Origin: Talinum fruticosum
Lineage: Eukaryota; Streptophyta; Magnoliopsida; Caryophyllales; Talinaceae
Direction of reading: 5' to 3'
DNA length: 64,000 bases
Assembly (NCBI GenBank): GCA_021018815.1
Contig: JAITYX010000058.1
Span: forward strand, 1,071,001-1,135,000
Positions 10,019-20,599 of the stretch are shown here, one piece after another (positions within the stretch are counted from its first letter, which is position 1; every line of letters begins with the position of its first letter). Both the position numbers and the translations under genes were made by a program. The notes below the pieces were generated by a model, which was not told the DNA's origin, did not search any database, and was given only the letters and a program-made list of their open reading frames with translations.

Positions 10019-11512
10019 TAGGGCTGGGCAACGGGCCTTTTGCTCATCTGTTCATTCTCTTTCCTCTTCCTTTGCTTGCAGCTCCTCAGCCGAACCCCAT
10101 TCTCCACGGACTCGACGTTTCGGATGTTCCGTTCGGGTCACCAACTCTTCGTCTTCCCGAGCTATTAGGAATTTATTGTGGCGGCTCCTAAGGCGAACGA
10201 CCTTGGTGTTGCGGAAGAGATCCATCCCTAACCGCCCAATCAGAACACCCAAATTCATGTGTTTCAATACTCTCACTCGCTCTCTCTCTCTCTACATCTT
10301 GAATTTGTTGCATTTGTTCAATTTTTATAGGTTCTTCTATGTTTGTCATTTTTTTGCAAAATCCATCTAGGTTTGCTTCTTTTGCTTGATTTCCCATTTG
10401 TGTATTGCTTGATTGTCGAAAAAGTTGGTTATTTTAGTAAAAATTGAGTTTCATAAGAAGTTGGTAGAGTAATTAGGGAAGGAAGAGAGAGAAAACAGAG
10501 TAGCAACAAGAGAGAAGTAAGGGTTGAGGGGAAGAGAGGAAGAGAGAGAGAGAGGATGAAATTCAGAACCTTTATTTCAATGGTGTGAATTTGTTCAAGA
10601 CAAAATACCGAGCATAGTTATCCTCATGGATCAATGAGGACATCATGGCTATTGTTGTGCTTGAATGTCGAATGCACTACCCCTCAGATTTATTTGGAGA
10701 TAAACTTAGCTAGAACCTAGGTTCAACTTACTTTATTTTTCTTTATTTTTTTGGGCCGGGGCCGGGGGCGGGGTAGGGAAGGTGGAGGGGATTTCATGAA
10801 TGTTTGAATGTTAATTACTCATATATTTTGCCTAAATGCATAGATTCGTGATTTCGTTGGTGAGGTATTTGTTTCACAACTTGCCAAACAATCGAACACT
10901 TCCATTGTTTGATCACTATCATTCTCATAGTCTGCATCGTGTAAAGCCCAAGTAGATGGAGAAACATATAACCTAATTTAGGATGATATGTTTGTGAGTA
11001 AGGATCATTATCATTTGAAGAGCTGAAATCAGCTGTAACTATTGTTAATTTGGTTCGAGCAATGTTCCCGATGATATGTTTGTGATTGTGTATCTCATTT
11101 CTTGATATTGCGGTGAATTTTTTGATGATGTATTGATATTTGCACATACTGGCTGTGTTATCTAACCGATCAATTTGAGGTGTAAAGTAATTTGAGAATT
11201 GAGAAGAATTTATAGGAATTTAGAGCTGGTGTTCTTGAGTCATTTGTGCACCCTAATTTGGTGTTTACAAAGTTATTTATGTTTATGTTTGATGTGCCAG
11301 TGATGATAAAAGACAGGGACATCGGACACTCTAGAACTAGATGAAGTGCTTTTTTAAGTTTGACATTTACTTCAATTATTTAAATTGGGTGGATCTTGGG
11401 CGATCATGGTCATTTGACCCATGATTTGACGCGACCCATTTAAAAAAATTTGCTGCCAGCTCGACCCATTAAGTAAGTGGACGGACCTAACTCGGCCCGT
11501 TGCCCAGCCCTA
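10019..11512. mobile_element. Non-autonomous hAT-like DNA transposon
   Basis: The ends are a perfect 19 bp inverted repeat: TAGGGCTGGGCAACGGGCC at 10019-10037 and its reverse complement at 11494-11512, a typical plant hAT end. The 8 bp flanks are ttcacgca and atcacata, matching at 5 of 8 positions, compatible with a decayed 8 bp target duplication. Right subterminal sequence repeats GACCCATT-type motifs (11395-11490). The 1.5 kb interior encodes no transposase I recognise. Just outside the left end, 9838-10018 is also rich in GGGTCGGG/GGGCCG motifs, so a second related hAT end may abut it. GC-rich open frames at 9951-10370 are not supported as genes. Confidence 0.75.
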
Positions 11513-11688
11513 ATCACATAATTCAGTTCCCATTTAAACATATTCTCATGTAATTTTCTTTATACCAAGTGCATATGCAAGACTTATACATATTTTTATC
11601 CTATAGGCTTTTGGAGTTAATAAAAATTTTAAAAACTATTACTCTTATATCAATCCTGTAAATAACCCTACTTATTTGGCAACTAAGG

Positions 11689-12010
11689 CACTACTACAGA
11701 AACGACTTTTAACTACGCTTAAAAATGACATTTAACGACGGTTAACATGCGTCGTGTATGTGGGCGTCGTTGTATGTATCACCTTTGACTATGGTTTTGA
11801 ACCATAGTCATAGGTCCCTATATGACGACGGTTCTTAACGCAAGTAAAAGCTTATCTATAATGACGGTTGTTTCTTCCGAACCGTCATCATAGGCCATCC
11901 TCTATAGTTGATACGAGAACTCCTATGACAACGGTTCAAAAGAAATAACCATCGTCATAGATAGGCTTTTACTACGGTTTTGCGTTAAGAACCGTCTTCA
12001 TACGTTTGAA
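11689..12010 (+). mobile_element. CACTA (En/Spm) transposon end with fold-back subterminal region
   Basis: It begins CACTACTACAGAAACG, the standard plant CACTA terminus, followed by repeated ACGACGGTT-type subterminal motifs that CACTA transposases bind. Inside are a short hairpin (GACTATGGTT-TTG-AACCATAGTC, near 11799-11821) and a large inverted repeat, 11823-11894 against 11932-12002, with a 37 bp loop. No matching opposite terminus or transposase is visible, so this is one end of a broken or very short element. Confidence 0.75.
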
Positions 12011-12134
12011 TTTTTTTAATAATTATTCTCGTGTTTGCTTGCCCTCTATACAGTACAAAAATAATATACACATACACAAACCACATTGAATACACTCTTC
12101 ACCAAAACAGATTACAAAACAACATACTCATCAC

Positions 12135-12135
<1 letters not shown>

Positions 12136-12176
<41 letters not shown>
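12136..12176. repeat. (TA)n microsatellite
   Basis: An uninterrupted TA run. The flanking 12011-12435 is AT-rich and I see no gene or recognised element in it. The open frame 12225-12419 has no known motif. Confidence 0.9.
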
Positions 12177-12180
<4 letters not shown>

Positions 12181-12435
12181 AAGTCGATGTAAAAAATATA
12201 TAAGTACAATATATATACACATAAATGACTACTAAAATCACAAACTTTACCAATCAAATAATGAATAATATTGTAAATATATACCTATTTCTGTATACGG
12301 TTATATACAAACTTTGCCAACCTTGTTTTAACTTGTTCATCACTTCATCTCGTATAGGAAGTGGGTGGCTTCTTTCCGAGAAATATTGTAACAAATGCTG
12401 TAAAAGACATATTAATTAGGTCGAGTGGAAGTGTT

Positions 12436-13666
12436 AATCAATTCCTTACCATGTTTTCCTAGACTCGAAGTTCCCTTATTTGATCTAGTACTTCCTAACT
12501 AAGGTAACCTTTACAATCGGGGACAATTGAGCTGAGTTAACCCATACAGCTCAGTCAAGGGACCTTACTCGGAAAGTAAGAAAAGAATGTGACTGATTAC
12601 AACACTTTCTTTACGACTCAAAAAATATTAAATATAGACTTGGAGTTGTAAATAGAAGATTGAATAAGAATGAGAACAATAAATTCAACTCACGCAATGA
12701 GTACAGCAATATATTGAACAATCTCTTCAGCAATCTTCCACTCTAGTGAGGTGGCTTCTATTTATATCCAACCAAGCGAGTGATCGTTGAGTCTTGGTTC
12801 CGGACAGAAGTCTTCACTAGCCGTTGTAACGGCTCTTTTGAGTCACTCGAAAAGATCCGTTAGGATGTGAGCGTTGTGCAATGACTCTTGGCTCCGAAAG
12901 ATGGTCCCATCACTTGATGGTGACTGAAAGTTGTGGCGGAAACAACCGTTAAGCCTAGAGTTAGAGTTTTTCAGTTTTAGAAACAAACAACCCCGACATG
13001 GTGTCCGACCTATGTCCGAAGTAGATAAATCTTGTCTACTGGTGGTTAATGGCTAGAAGCCGGTTGCTTTTGTATTTCAAAAATAAGTTAGCCTCATTTG
13101 AATAACCTACAAAAGAAAACCACATTGGTCCTCAAAGTATAAAATACTTTGGTCTAAGATTAGGCACAGATAATAATTAAATTAAAATAATTAAGTGCTT
13201 AATTATCTTGGCCTAAAAGAATAGAATTTTCTGAGTCTAATATCCAATATACTCAAATTCCATCTGAGTCAATCCTAAGGATGATCAAGCTAAAAGAGTA
13301 CAATATCGAGTATAACAACTTGATTTGATCAAATAATTCTCAAGGAAACAAACTAACTTAGACTAAGGAATTAACGCTGTAATTCTTTTTACATTGAAAT
13401 ACACAGTCAATGCTCAGAATAAGAATGTTAGAGAAATTATTTGAACAGGTGATAGTTCTGAGTGATGTTTGAGTGACTTAGAATCATCGGTGTAGGAGAT
13501 ATGCAGTAAGGCTCTTCCGAGTCGGTTAAAAACGAAATGAAAACTTAGACAAGAGTTTCTATAGTGCTCGGAATGACTTGAAATCAAAACATTAAGAGAG
13601 ATAGGATTCATACCTGAGTCTTCATGTAATACTCAGAATGACTTAGAGTTAAGAACTGAGTCTTCA
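12436..13666 (-). mobile_element. SIRE-A: truncated SIRE/Maximus copia LTR
   Basis: Colinear with the LTRs SIRE-B, SIRE-C and (inverted) SIRE-D. On the minus strand it starts TGAAGACTCAGTTC at 13666. The conserved core promoter 'TATAAATAGAAGCCAC' lies on the minus strand at about 12745-12760. About 300 bp of the LTR 3' end, including the expected terminal ...CCTTCA, is absent on the 12436 side. It abuts the broken end of TAT-1 at 13667-13672. Full-length relatives here are 1.4-1.6 kb. Confidence 0.75.
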
Positions 13667-13671
13667 TATCG

Positions 13672-15715
13672 TTCTTTTTGAGGCTTTTGAGGATGATGTT
13701 TTCTGGCCTCAACAACAAATTAGGATCATGCTTGCTCTTCTCTTGAATACAATCCTCTTTTCCGACCAGGCTGCCAAAATTCATGTTCACTATTTGGTGA
13801 ACTTAGTAGACCTTGATAGAATAAAGGAGCTCAATTTGGCTGCTCCTGCATACACTTGCCTCATTAGGGGCCTCCGTGCCGGTGTGCAAAAACAAAACCA
13901 GAACCGGACTCCACTAGCTATCTTCTTTTGAATGGCTTATGGAAGATCATTAAGGTATGCTCAAATTCTCTTTTCTTCAATATTTACTTTTCATTTTATG
14001 TGGATAAAAAGTCTTACTTAACTTGTCAAAATGTAGCCATGGTTGTATGAGTAATTTCCACACCTTTCTCCCGGCTCAACAAATCAACCCATGTTTCTAG
14101 CGTCTGCGTCATGGGCTAGAGTTTATCTTGAACGGCCCAAGATACATGAGCTAGGCTTGTTGAGATCAGCCCTCAATCGTGTATACTCGTTATGTTGCCT
14201 CTACTCTTAAAAACTTGCTCCAAAAATATGCTGAAGAGGACTTTTACCACATTTTTAGCATGCTGGTCATGCCCAGGACCTGCATCATGGCCTGTGAGGC
14301 TGCCTGTGGTGCGCTGCAGCCCTCTATATCCACTATTTTTCGTCCATTTTCTTGTTGTTTTTCATTCTTGCTAGTTGATTTCTTGATAATTCCTGCATGT
14401 AGGCCAACTTCCACCCTTGGGTCCAACTTCAACTTCCCCAAAATTAAGTGAAAGAAGGATCTTATTTGAAGGTCCTTTTGGTTTTTGTTGGTATCTTGGG
14501 GAGAGAGTCACTTGTCAAATTCGACTTAACACGTGGCCTCCGTTTGTTCCGGTCGATCCACCTGCGACCATGTTTTATTTTTGTTCTCTTTCTCCGAACG
14601 AGCAAGCGGCGGCCATGGTGGGGTATCCTTTTACCTTACTTTTGAACTTAAATACTTCCTACGCCAATCATGCTTCTCGAATTATGACCCAATTGGTGAG
14701 TTCTTAGCTTTCTTCTTATATCTTGAATTTCTTGGATAGAAATTAATCTTTATCTTCTCTTTTTGTTTGGCAGCTCACTCCTACTGACATCCATATCCTG
14801 TGTCTCGATGTGGATGTTACTCTTCCCTGGGGACCTCCTCGTTTTGTGAGAATTCCTGAAATCCGAGAAGAGGAATGTGTTGGGCATCCCTTTCCTAGGA
14901 ATTGGCGAGGGGTAAGAGTTATACGCTTTCTTCCTTCTTTAGTTGTATGCTCAAGATATCTCCTTTTGGCTAACGACAAAAAATTTTGTGGTACAACCGA
15001 GAACAATCGAGAGCCATGTCTATCAGGTTTCAATTGGCTCTCTGTGGAATCGAAAATTTCTTGACTGAACCATCTTTCTGTTTTTCCAGGTAAATCCTTG
15101 ATTAGTGTAGTGCTAATTTCATTGAGCTTCCAGTGCTTTTAGTGATTTGCTAATCGCATCTTTTGATCTTGTAGAGGCGTCGATCTAGAGCACCTCCTTC
15201 CGATAATCTACCTAGTGCCCCGAGACATCGTCTCAAGCTCCCGAAAAACAAATGCCTTCTAGTAGTAATGCTAGACAAGGCTTGTCATGACGTTCTTCAT
15301 GGCGTAATCATCATAGGAGTGCGTCCGAGGCAGGACCTAGCACTTCGGGCCTAGCACCTCCGATACGGGACCTAGCCATTATGAGGAGAGTTTGAACATC
15401 CTTCCCTTGCAGGCCTTCGATTGTCATGGGAACCCTCTTTACTTACCTCGGTCTTCTTATAGCGGACCATCTAATGAGGCTTCGCACGCTTGGAACCAAG
15501 GAGGTAGCTCACATTAAGGTAATGAAGGTGTCCGATTCTCTACATCCGTCTTGGATGACTTCGGGAACTACATCTTCGATGACATCTCTAATGATGATGC
15601 ATAGAAGACTCCATGTTGCTTCCGCTTGTTTGTTGATTTTGGATCCTTGTAGGGTGTTTTTTATTAATGTTTTATTATATTGTAATGAAGACTCTTATGC
15701 GATGAGATGAAATGC
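13672..15715 (+). pseudogene. TAT-1 antisense gene 1: plant mobile domain (PMD)-like protein, 5' truncated
   Basis: Coded opposite to gag-pol of TAT-1. It is homologous to 29745-28543 (minus) of TAT-2, which has the clear PMD start region. Recognisable pieces run in order: 'ILFSDQAAKIHVHYLVNLVD' (13740-13810), 'MAYGRSLRY' (13932), a region at 14170-14330, 'WPPFVPVDPPATMFYF' (14530-14580), an intron, then 'IRIPEIREEECVGHPFPRNW'-like residues (14840-14905). PMD proteins are plant-specific, occur both as host genes and in transposons, and have no proven enzymatic role. The N-terminal third is lost at the joint with SIRE-A. A C-terminal tail with 'CHGNPLY' follows near 15421. Stops and frameshifts make this copy non-functional as it stands. 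Confidence 0.7.
14696..14773 (+). other. Intron in the PMD gene of TAT-1
   Basis: Exon text '...ATGACCCAATTG' is followed by GTGAGTTC, a pyrimidine-rich tract and TTTGGCAG, then coding sequence resumes with CTCACTCCTACTGACATCC. The equivalent place in TAT-2 (28821-28890, minus) has an intron of similar size with the same donor. A second donor-like GTAAGAG after 'NWRG' (about 14910) is also shared, but I could not fix its acceptor. Confidence 0.7.
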
Positions 15716-16059
15716 AGGACTCAATTCTAAAAATGCATTCTTTTATTTAATATGATGCGAGAGAACTTAGGAAAAATACAAAGACAAAATTTTAAAAGAA
15801 AATGCACTAGCCCCCATTTCCCTAAAAGAAAATAATAATAAGAAAAATGGAACATCTCAAGTGCATGGTCCAAAAGAATAACAACGTACGCCACGGGCTA
15901 GGATGAAGAAATAAAATGACCAAGGACTGCTCGGCCACAAGAAAATCACGAAACAGGCTGGGCCCAAGCCATGGCCGGCGTCGACCATGTTTGATTCCTA
16001 TGGGGATTGTAATGCCTCGTTATACTAATTGCGAGTGGGACTCGGATAACTCCAGAAAA

Positions 16060-16072
16060 ACACTTATAAATA
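16060..16072 (+). promoter_or_regulatory. TATA box of antisense gene 2 in TAT-1
   Basis: 'acttataaatatg' lies about 95 bp upstream of the ATG at 16160. TATA boxes sit at similar distances upstream of the homologous genes in TAT-2 and TAT-3, so the element family appears to keep a promoter here. Confidence 0.6.
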
Positions 16073-16159
16073 TGATGAACATGCACCCTAAAATAAACAC
16101 CAATATCAAAGCCTTCAATCAACCGCACTAAATCTCCTTAATGTCCTCGAAACAGAACC

Positions 16160-17660
16160 ATGAACTACATGACTGAGTTAACCCGATGGATGCATGAGAT
16201 GAGTAACATGGATAGGTCCAGGTTAACCAATTATGGGCTGAATGTCATATTCAGCATTTGCTAGGTGAAAATTTATTGGCCTTTCTTAAGGGCTGCTTGT
16301 ACTAGGCGAGTTTTAGGCAAAAAGCCGGTTGTTCCCACAAGAAAATCACCACCATGTCTTTATGTTTGGGGATAATGAATTGTGTCACCTGTGTGAAGAA
16401 TTCAATGCCATACTAGGCGGTTTTAGGCAAAAAAGCCAGTTGTTCCCAAATCCTCGGAAAATCTTCATGAAAAGTACTAATATCTACTAAAGCGAGTACT
16501 AAGAATCTAGGGTGGATTCTTATTGGGAATCGGGTTAGTTTAACCAATCTTATGAAGCATTACCGCAAACATGTATGCCTATGTTGAGTCCATAATCATC
16601 CCGAGGTGACGGGTTATCATCATTTGCATGATAGGCGGATTTCTACAAGTAGGAGGCAACGAAGATTTGGCACCAGGTGACTCTACTAAGCCTTGTGGAA
16701 CAATTAGAGAATTATTGTTCCCTAACTCCACTAATAGGAGCTGAAATGATAATTGGCTTAGACCGAGTTAAAGCCAATGCCAAACAAAATTTTCATGGAA
16801 GCCCCCGTTATTGCAGGTAAGAATAAAACAACGAACGAAAGCAAGTGAATGCCAAACGGCTAACGACACCGGCCTTATGGCTATGTTCCGGCGCGGGCAG
16901 AGGCCGAGAGGCTTCTAGTTTACGCTGAAGAAAGAATTTTAACTTTCGTTCCTTCCTCTTTGGTCGCTATTTATTGTTTCGATTTTGCTCCAGTTGGGCC
17001 TCAAAAGATAGATTTTGACCGTGCGAGGCACTAATATTTGATTTTACATCCGTGATGTGTAGATGTGGTTAATGGAACATCTAAAGCTCATTGATGCTCC
17101 TCCAAAGTTGGATACATACCTAGCGACGCACTTCTACCAGCAGAAATGAACATCGGTGGTAGTCGATTGCCCGCCTCCTAATAGGAAGACTATCTTAGAA
17201 ATCATAGTAACCACCTCCTATGGTATGTCAAATACTTGGAAGGTTTCCCAGTTTAAAATACACACTTCACAGACATCCGTATATGTGTCTCTTGGGCTTA
17301 GAAAAGAGTACACATTACTTCCCTAGCCGTGTGTTGCGGCAAATGGGTCGAGAACAAGTAATACCGCTATTGGATTGCATCTAGCCCGCAACCTTTGTAA
17401 ATTTTGAGACTCATAGACTTAAATCTCGAAGAAGCTGTCCCTGCTGCTGCCCTCTGTAAATTCGTGAAGTAAATCCTCGGATGGCTGCACGCGCCCGTCG
17501 AAGAGAAACCGAAGCAAAAGAAACTGAAGAAAGGAGAGCCCGCCGAATCCAAGAACTAAAGGAACGCACCCCGAGATGAGGAAGTCGAGCCTAGCGATCG
17601 GAATGGAAAGAAAGTGAAAATAGACTAGGATTCGGACTCTTATGAGTTTGTAAAAAGGAG
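16160..17660 (+). pseudogene. TAT-1 antisense gene 2 (MNYMTEL protein)
   Basis: Start MNYMTELTRWMHEM at 16160 matches the starts in TAT-2 (25517, minus) and TAT-3 (58736, minus). Further on is 'HVFMFGDNELCHLCEEFNAI' (about 16340-16420), resembling the F-x-FGD-x-EL-C/P-x-x-EEF block of plant mobile-domain/DUF7745-type transposon proteins. Next comes 'LVEQLENYCSLTPL' (about 16690-16750). The C-terminal third contains a charged coiled-coil-like stretch 'KETEERRARRIQELKERT' (about 17515-17570). No catalytic motif is evident. Several frames are needed, so this copy is broken. The gene ends close to the 3' end of the pol region and is transcribed toward it. Function unknown; domain affinity is inference. 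Confidence 0.65.
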
Positions 17661-17804
17661 GAGGATTAGTTTTGCCTCTCTAGAACAATGTTTATTTATT
17701 TTACAAGTAGTATGCTTGCAATTAAATTCCTTTATTAGCTATGTAATTGGGTAAGTAGTAGGCTTACCTTTTGTTGAATAAAAGTACGTATTATGCTACA
17801 TTTT

Positions 17805-17825
17805 TATATTTTGACCCCAGATTAA
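17805..17825. other. Deletion joint: RT-RNase H-integrase block absent
   Basis: On the minus strand TAT-1 follows TAT-3 through 'caataacaattaatct' (TAT-3 about 53955) and then continues at a point equivalent to TAT-3 about 57010 ('ttattcaacaaaaggtaagcc'). The missing part equals about 3 kb of TAT-3, from the N-terminus of RT through the end of integrase. Confidence 0.75.
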
Positions 17826-17949
17826 TTGTTATTGTTTTCTTCACTTTTGGTAAGCGATTTTCATGATCTTCCATAGCTTTTATTAGTTCTTTCGGAATTT
17901 TCTTGTTCATTATTAGAGGCAAAACAATTAAGAGCAAGAGGAGGCAAAG

Positions 17950-18707
17950 AGTAAGCGGAAAGGTTCACTTTATTGAAAGAAGCAACAAGTACATCAGACT
18001 TAGAAACAGAATTGGAAATGACGGAATTAGAACTAGAAACAACAAAAGAAAAAATACAAGCCCTAGTACTAGACTCAAAAGAGGACGCGCTCCTAGGCTA
18101 ACGAGCAAATTCTTGGCCCTCCTCAGCATCAATCCAAGTAACATGCTTGGACCCTTCTATATCAGCGTTGGTGATGAACTTGAACGGATCAAACTGCGGG
18201 TACGACATAGCTTGCGACGATGCATCGAGACCGAGTTCCCTTTTAGATTATCCTCTTGTTTGAATAAGAGACCGAAAAGATTATTTCTAGTAAGCTTGGT
18301 CCAGTCTATTGTGGACTGTCCCTTTTAAGGAGGTAAGGTGCCTTTTTTTCTAAAATATAGCAGTCATTAAAGATCTCTAGACCAGGTACCAGGATACCTT
18401 TTTCCTCGATGTAATAGGGCTTTGGAAAACCATAATAAGGAAAGTTGTCTCCTTTTAGAAATTTCCCATTTAGAGTATAAGGAAAGGGCTTAATAGAACG
18501 AACTGTGTGTGGTGCAGTCCTCTTCACATGGATTTCCCACTTGGCTTGAGCTATTTCTTTAGAGGTATGTTGATAGCCTAGTCCAAAGTTGTAATTATTA
18601 GTGGGTTCAAGGAGTGGAAAAATAGGGTGGTATATTGTTCGACCTGCGAGCAAGACCTGGAAAATACCCCTTCTTCCTAAGCATCGATTGGATACTAGGG
18701 TTGCCAT
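17950..18707 (-). pseudogene. TAT-1 region between protease and RT
   Basis: Minus-strand residues 'TSKEIAQAKWEI', 'FPYYGFPKPYYIEEKGILVP' and 'YILEKKAPYLLKR' match the same segment of TAT-3 at about 51570-51830. This is the linker that Tat elements carry between protease and RT. At about 18178-18190 TAT-1 preserves the uninterrupted site where SIRE-D is inserted in TAT-3. After about 17950 the sequence continues to 'acaattaatctgggg' and then breaks at the deletion joint. Confidence 0.75.
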
Positions 18708-18839
18708 AAGGGTTAAAGGTAAAATGTGCTTAATCCCTTTCTATGGTAGTAATGGTTTCAAATCCGTAAAGTTCTTCATCATTAGGATCATGCTCGTTCT
18801 CCACTACGGACTCTTTGGAAGTAATAGTAGCACAAAGAT

Positions 18840-19260
18840 TATCCCCATTGTGCAGTTAGGACCTGTCCTTTAATGAGCATCTTAACCTTCGATGCAGTGT
18901 AGAGGGAATTGCTCGATGATCGTGTAACCAAGGGCGTCCTAGAAGAAAATTGAAAGTAGATGGGATATCTAGGACTTGGAACTCGATATTCCTCTCTATT
19001 GGCCTTATATTGATTAGTAAGTTCACTTGTTACCATGACTGTTCTTCTAGAATTGTCATAAGCTCAAAGATGAATAGTCCGCTTAGAGAGTTGTTGCTTA
19101 CTTATTCCTAACCTCTTAGCAGTTCTTAACGCCTTGTTGATGCAAGTTACGGTTAAATAAAGGGTATTGTTGTGTGCAACGCCTTCTTACGGGAGATCCT
19201 TTTGATCAAAAGTAATAGTTCCATCCCCTCGTTAACCAATCCTACTACTTCCTCCGGTGT
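18840..19260 (-). pseudogene. TAT-1 protease, active-site segment deleted
   Basis: Minus-strand pieces 'LYLTVTCINKALRTAKRLG' and 'YPIYFQFSSRTPLVTRSSSN' (the latter from the strand around 18960-18900, matching the LLGRPW region) place this as the Tat aspartic protease. In TAT-3 the matching stretch reads '...INKFPLTLVDNGST', with the catalytic D-N-G. Here 'CINK' runs straight into 'ALRTAKRLG' at about 19131, so the segment with the catalytic Asp is gone. The downstream GQVLT end is kept. A protein from this frame could not cleave. Confidence 0.7.
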
Positions 19261-19445
19261 GGTGTCGGGAGAAACTTCGATCTTGCTTGAGTGCATTGAT
19301 CAATGCTTGCTTATGTTTCTAGGAAGCGGATATTAATTGCCGATTGAAATGTCGTCTTTTAATTTCCGGAGTTGCTTAAGGATTGGGTCTTCCTCCTTCG
19401 TAGCTTCGGGCTCTTTTGGGGCTTCTTGAATCTGTTGTGGACCCA

Positions 19446-20139
19446 AGGGCGTGTTATTACGGGCGGAATGAAAGGGTTTGTTCCAACATTTCGTACCCTA
19501 TCCCCGAATTCGATTCTCGATTGAAGACCAATGGAGTCATATTTTAGCCTCTTCTTGTCTTAGTTTTCTCATACTAAGATTGGAAGAGCAAATTTTGGTT
19601 TTGTTAGTTTTTCTTCCCTAAAGCCGATCGGCGACTCCTTTGTTTTATGCTTTATTCTAAGGAAATTCACATCTCGGTGCTTTCGGTTGCAGGAAGGTCA
19701 ACATTAGGTTTTGGATCTGCCCACTGGACGAGAGGCCGAGGCTGGTCTTCCTAGCCACGACCTCGGCCGGTGCTCGCCTCCCTGCGGTGCGGGCCATTGC
19801 CTGCAGCATGGGGTCAGCCAGGTAAGGCTTTGGTCTAGATTGGTTTGTTTGCACTAATGGGGCCCTAAAGCCTCACGACAGGACAAAAACAATGTTGTTT
19901 CTTCCTTAATTAGAAAAAAATCTCGAGAATTCTAAAAATAATTTCTAAAACAAAATGGTTAATAAAAACGCCATTCACACTTTGCCTAATTCGTTTCAAA
20001 TAAGATTTAATAAAATTCAGAAATCTTAATAAAAAGGTTCATCCCCACTTTCCAAAATCTTAACTCTACGGCAGGACTAAAAAGGAGAGACCCGACACGA
20101 GTGGGGAAGCTCGGCGGCGGGGCCTCCCGGGGCCATGGC
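19446..20139 (+). mobile_element. Fragment of a Tat LTR (3' third), opposite orientation, inside TAT-1
   Basis: Plus-strand text matches the end of the TAT-2 3' LTR (about 32455-33175): 'gggcggaa', 'accaatggagtcat', 'tcatactaagattggaagagc', 'cggcgactcc', 'attcatcccca..', and ends 'gtggtttgtaca' at 20139. About 1.25 kb of the LTR 5' portion is missing. It separates gag (right) from the protease linker (left) of TAT-1. The following 20140-20600 shows no match to TAT-3 gag and I cannot assign it. Confidence 0.7.
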
Positions 20140-20599
20140 CGTGGTTTGTACACCCCTACGCCCTAAAGTAAACCCTAATGAAGGGTAGGTCGCTCGAATT
20201 GGGATGTACTGTTGTTGACGGTTAACCACGGACTGTGAACCTAACGGTTTGGTTTTGAATTAGATTAGCATGCTTCTTAACAATTCGGTGCATTTTCCCG
20301 ATTAGTTTATGCTCCTTTGGATAGGCAAAGTGGCTTCTAGATTTAGGAAATTAGAAATGGAAATTGGGATCAAGATTAGGATTTGGTTGGGACGTCATGG
20401 GCTTCCTATGTATCCGCTATAGCGTAAATCAAGCCTTCTTAGTTCCAAAAGGAAGTATGATTTGGGTTGGTTTTTTGTTTTTGGTTTTTTTCAATTGGAA
20501 AATAGGAAAAGGAAATAGACATATAATGGATATGGAAAATGGAAGTGGACAAAGAATAAATATGAAAGGGAAATGCACTCTTTATTGGTATCGTTGATA

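Noticed and set aside
12136..12176. TA run as a possible promoter
   Set aside because: It is a simple microsatellite with no coding region downstream.
17903..18328. Plus-strand 141-residue open frame, basic
   Set aside because: It is the complement of the Tat protease-RT linker coded on the minus strand, which matches TAT-3; this frame is a shadow.
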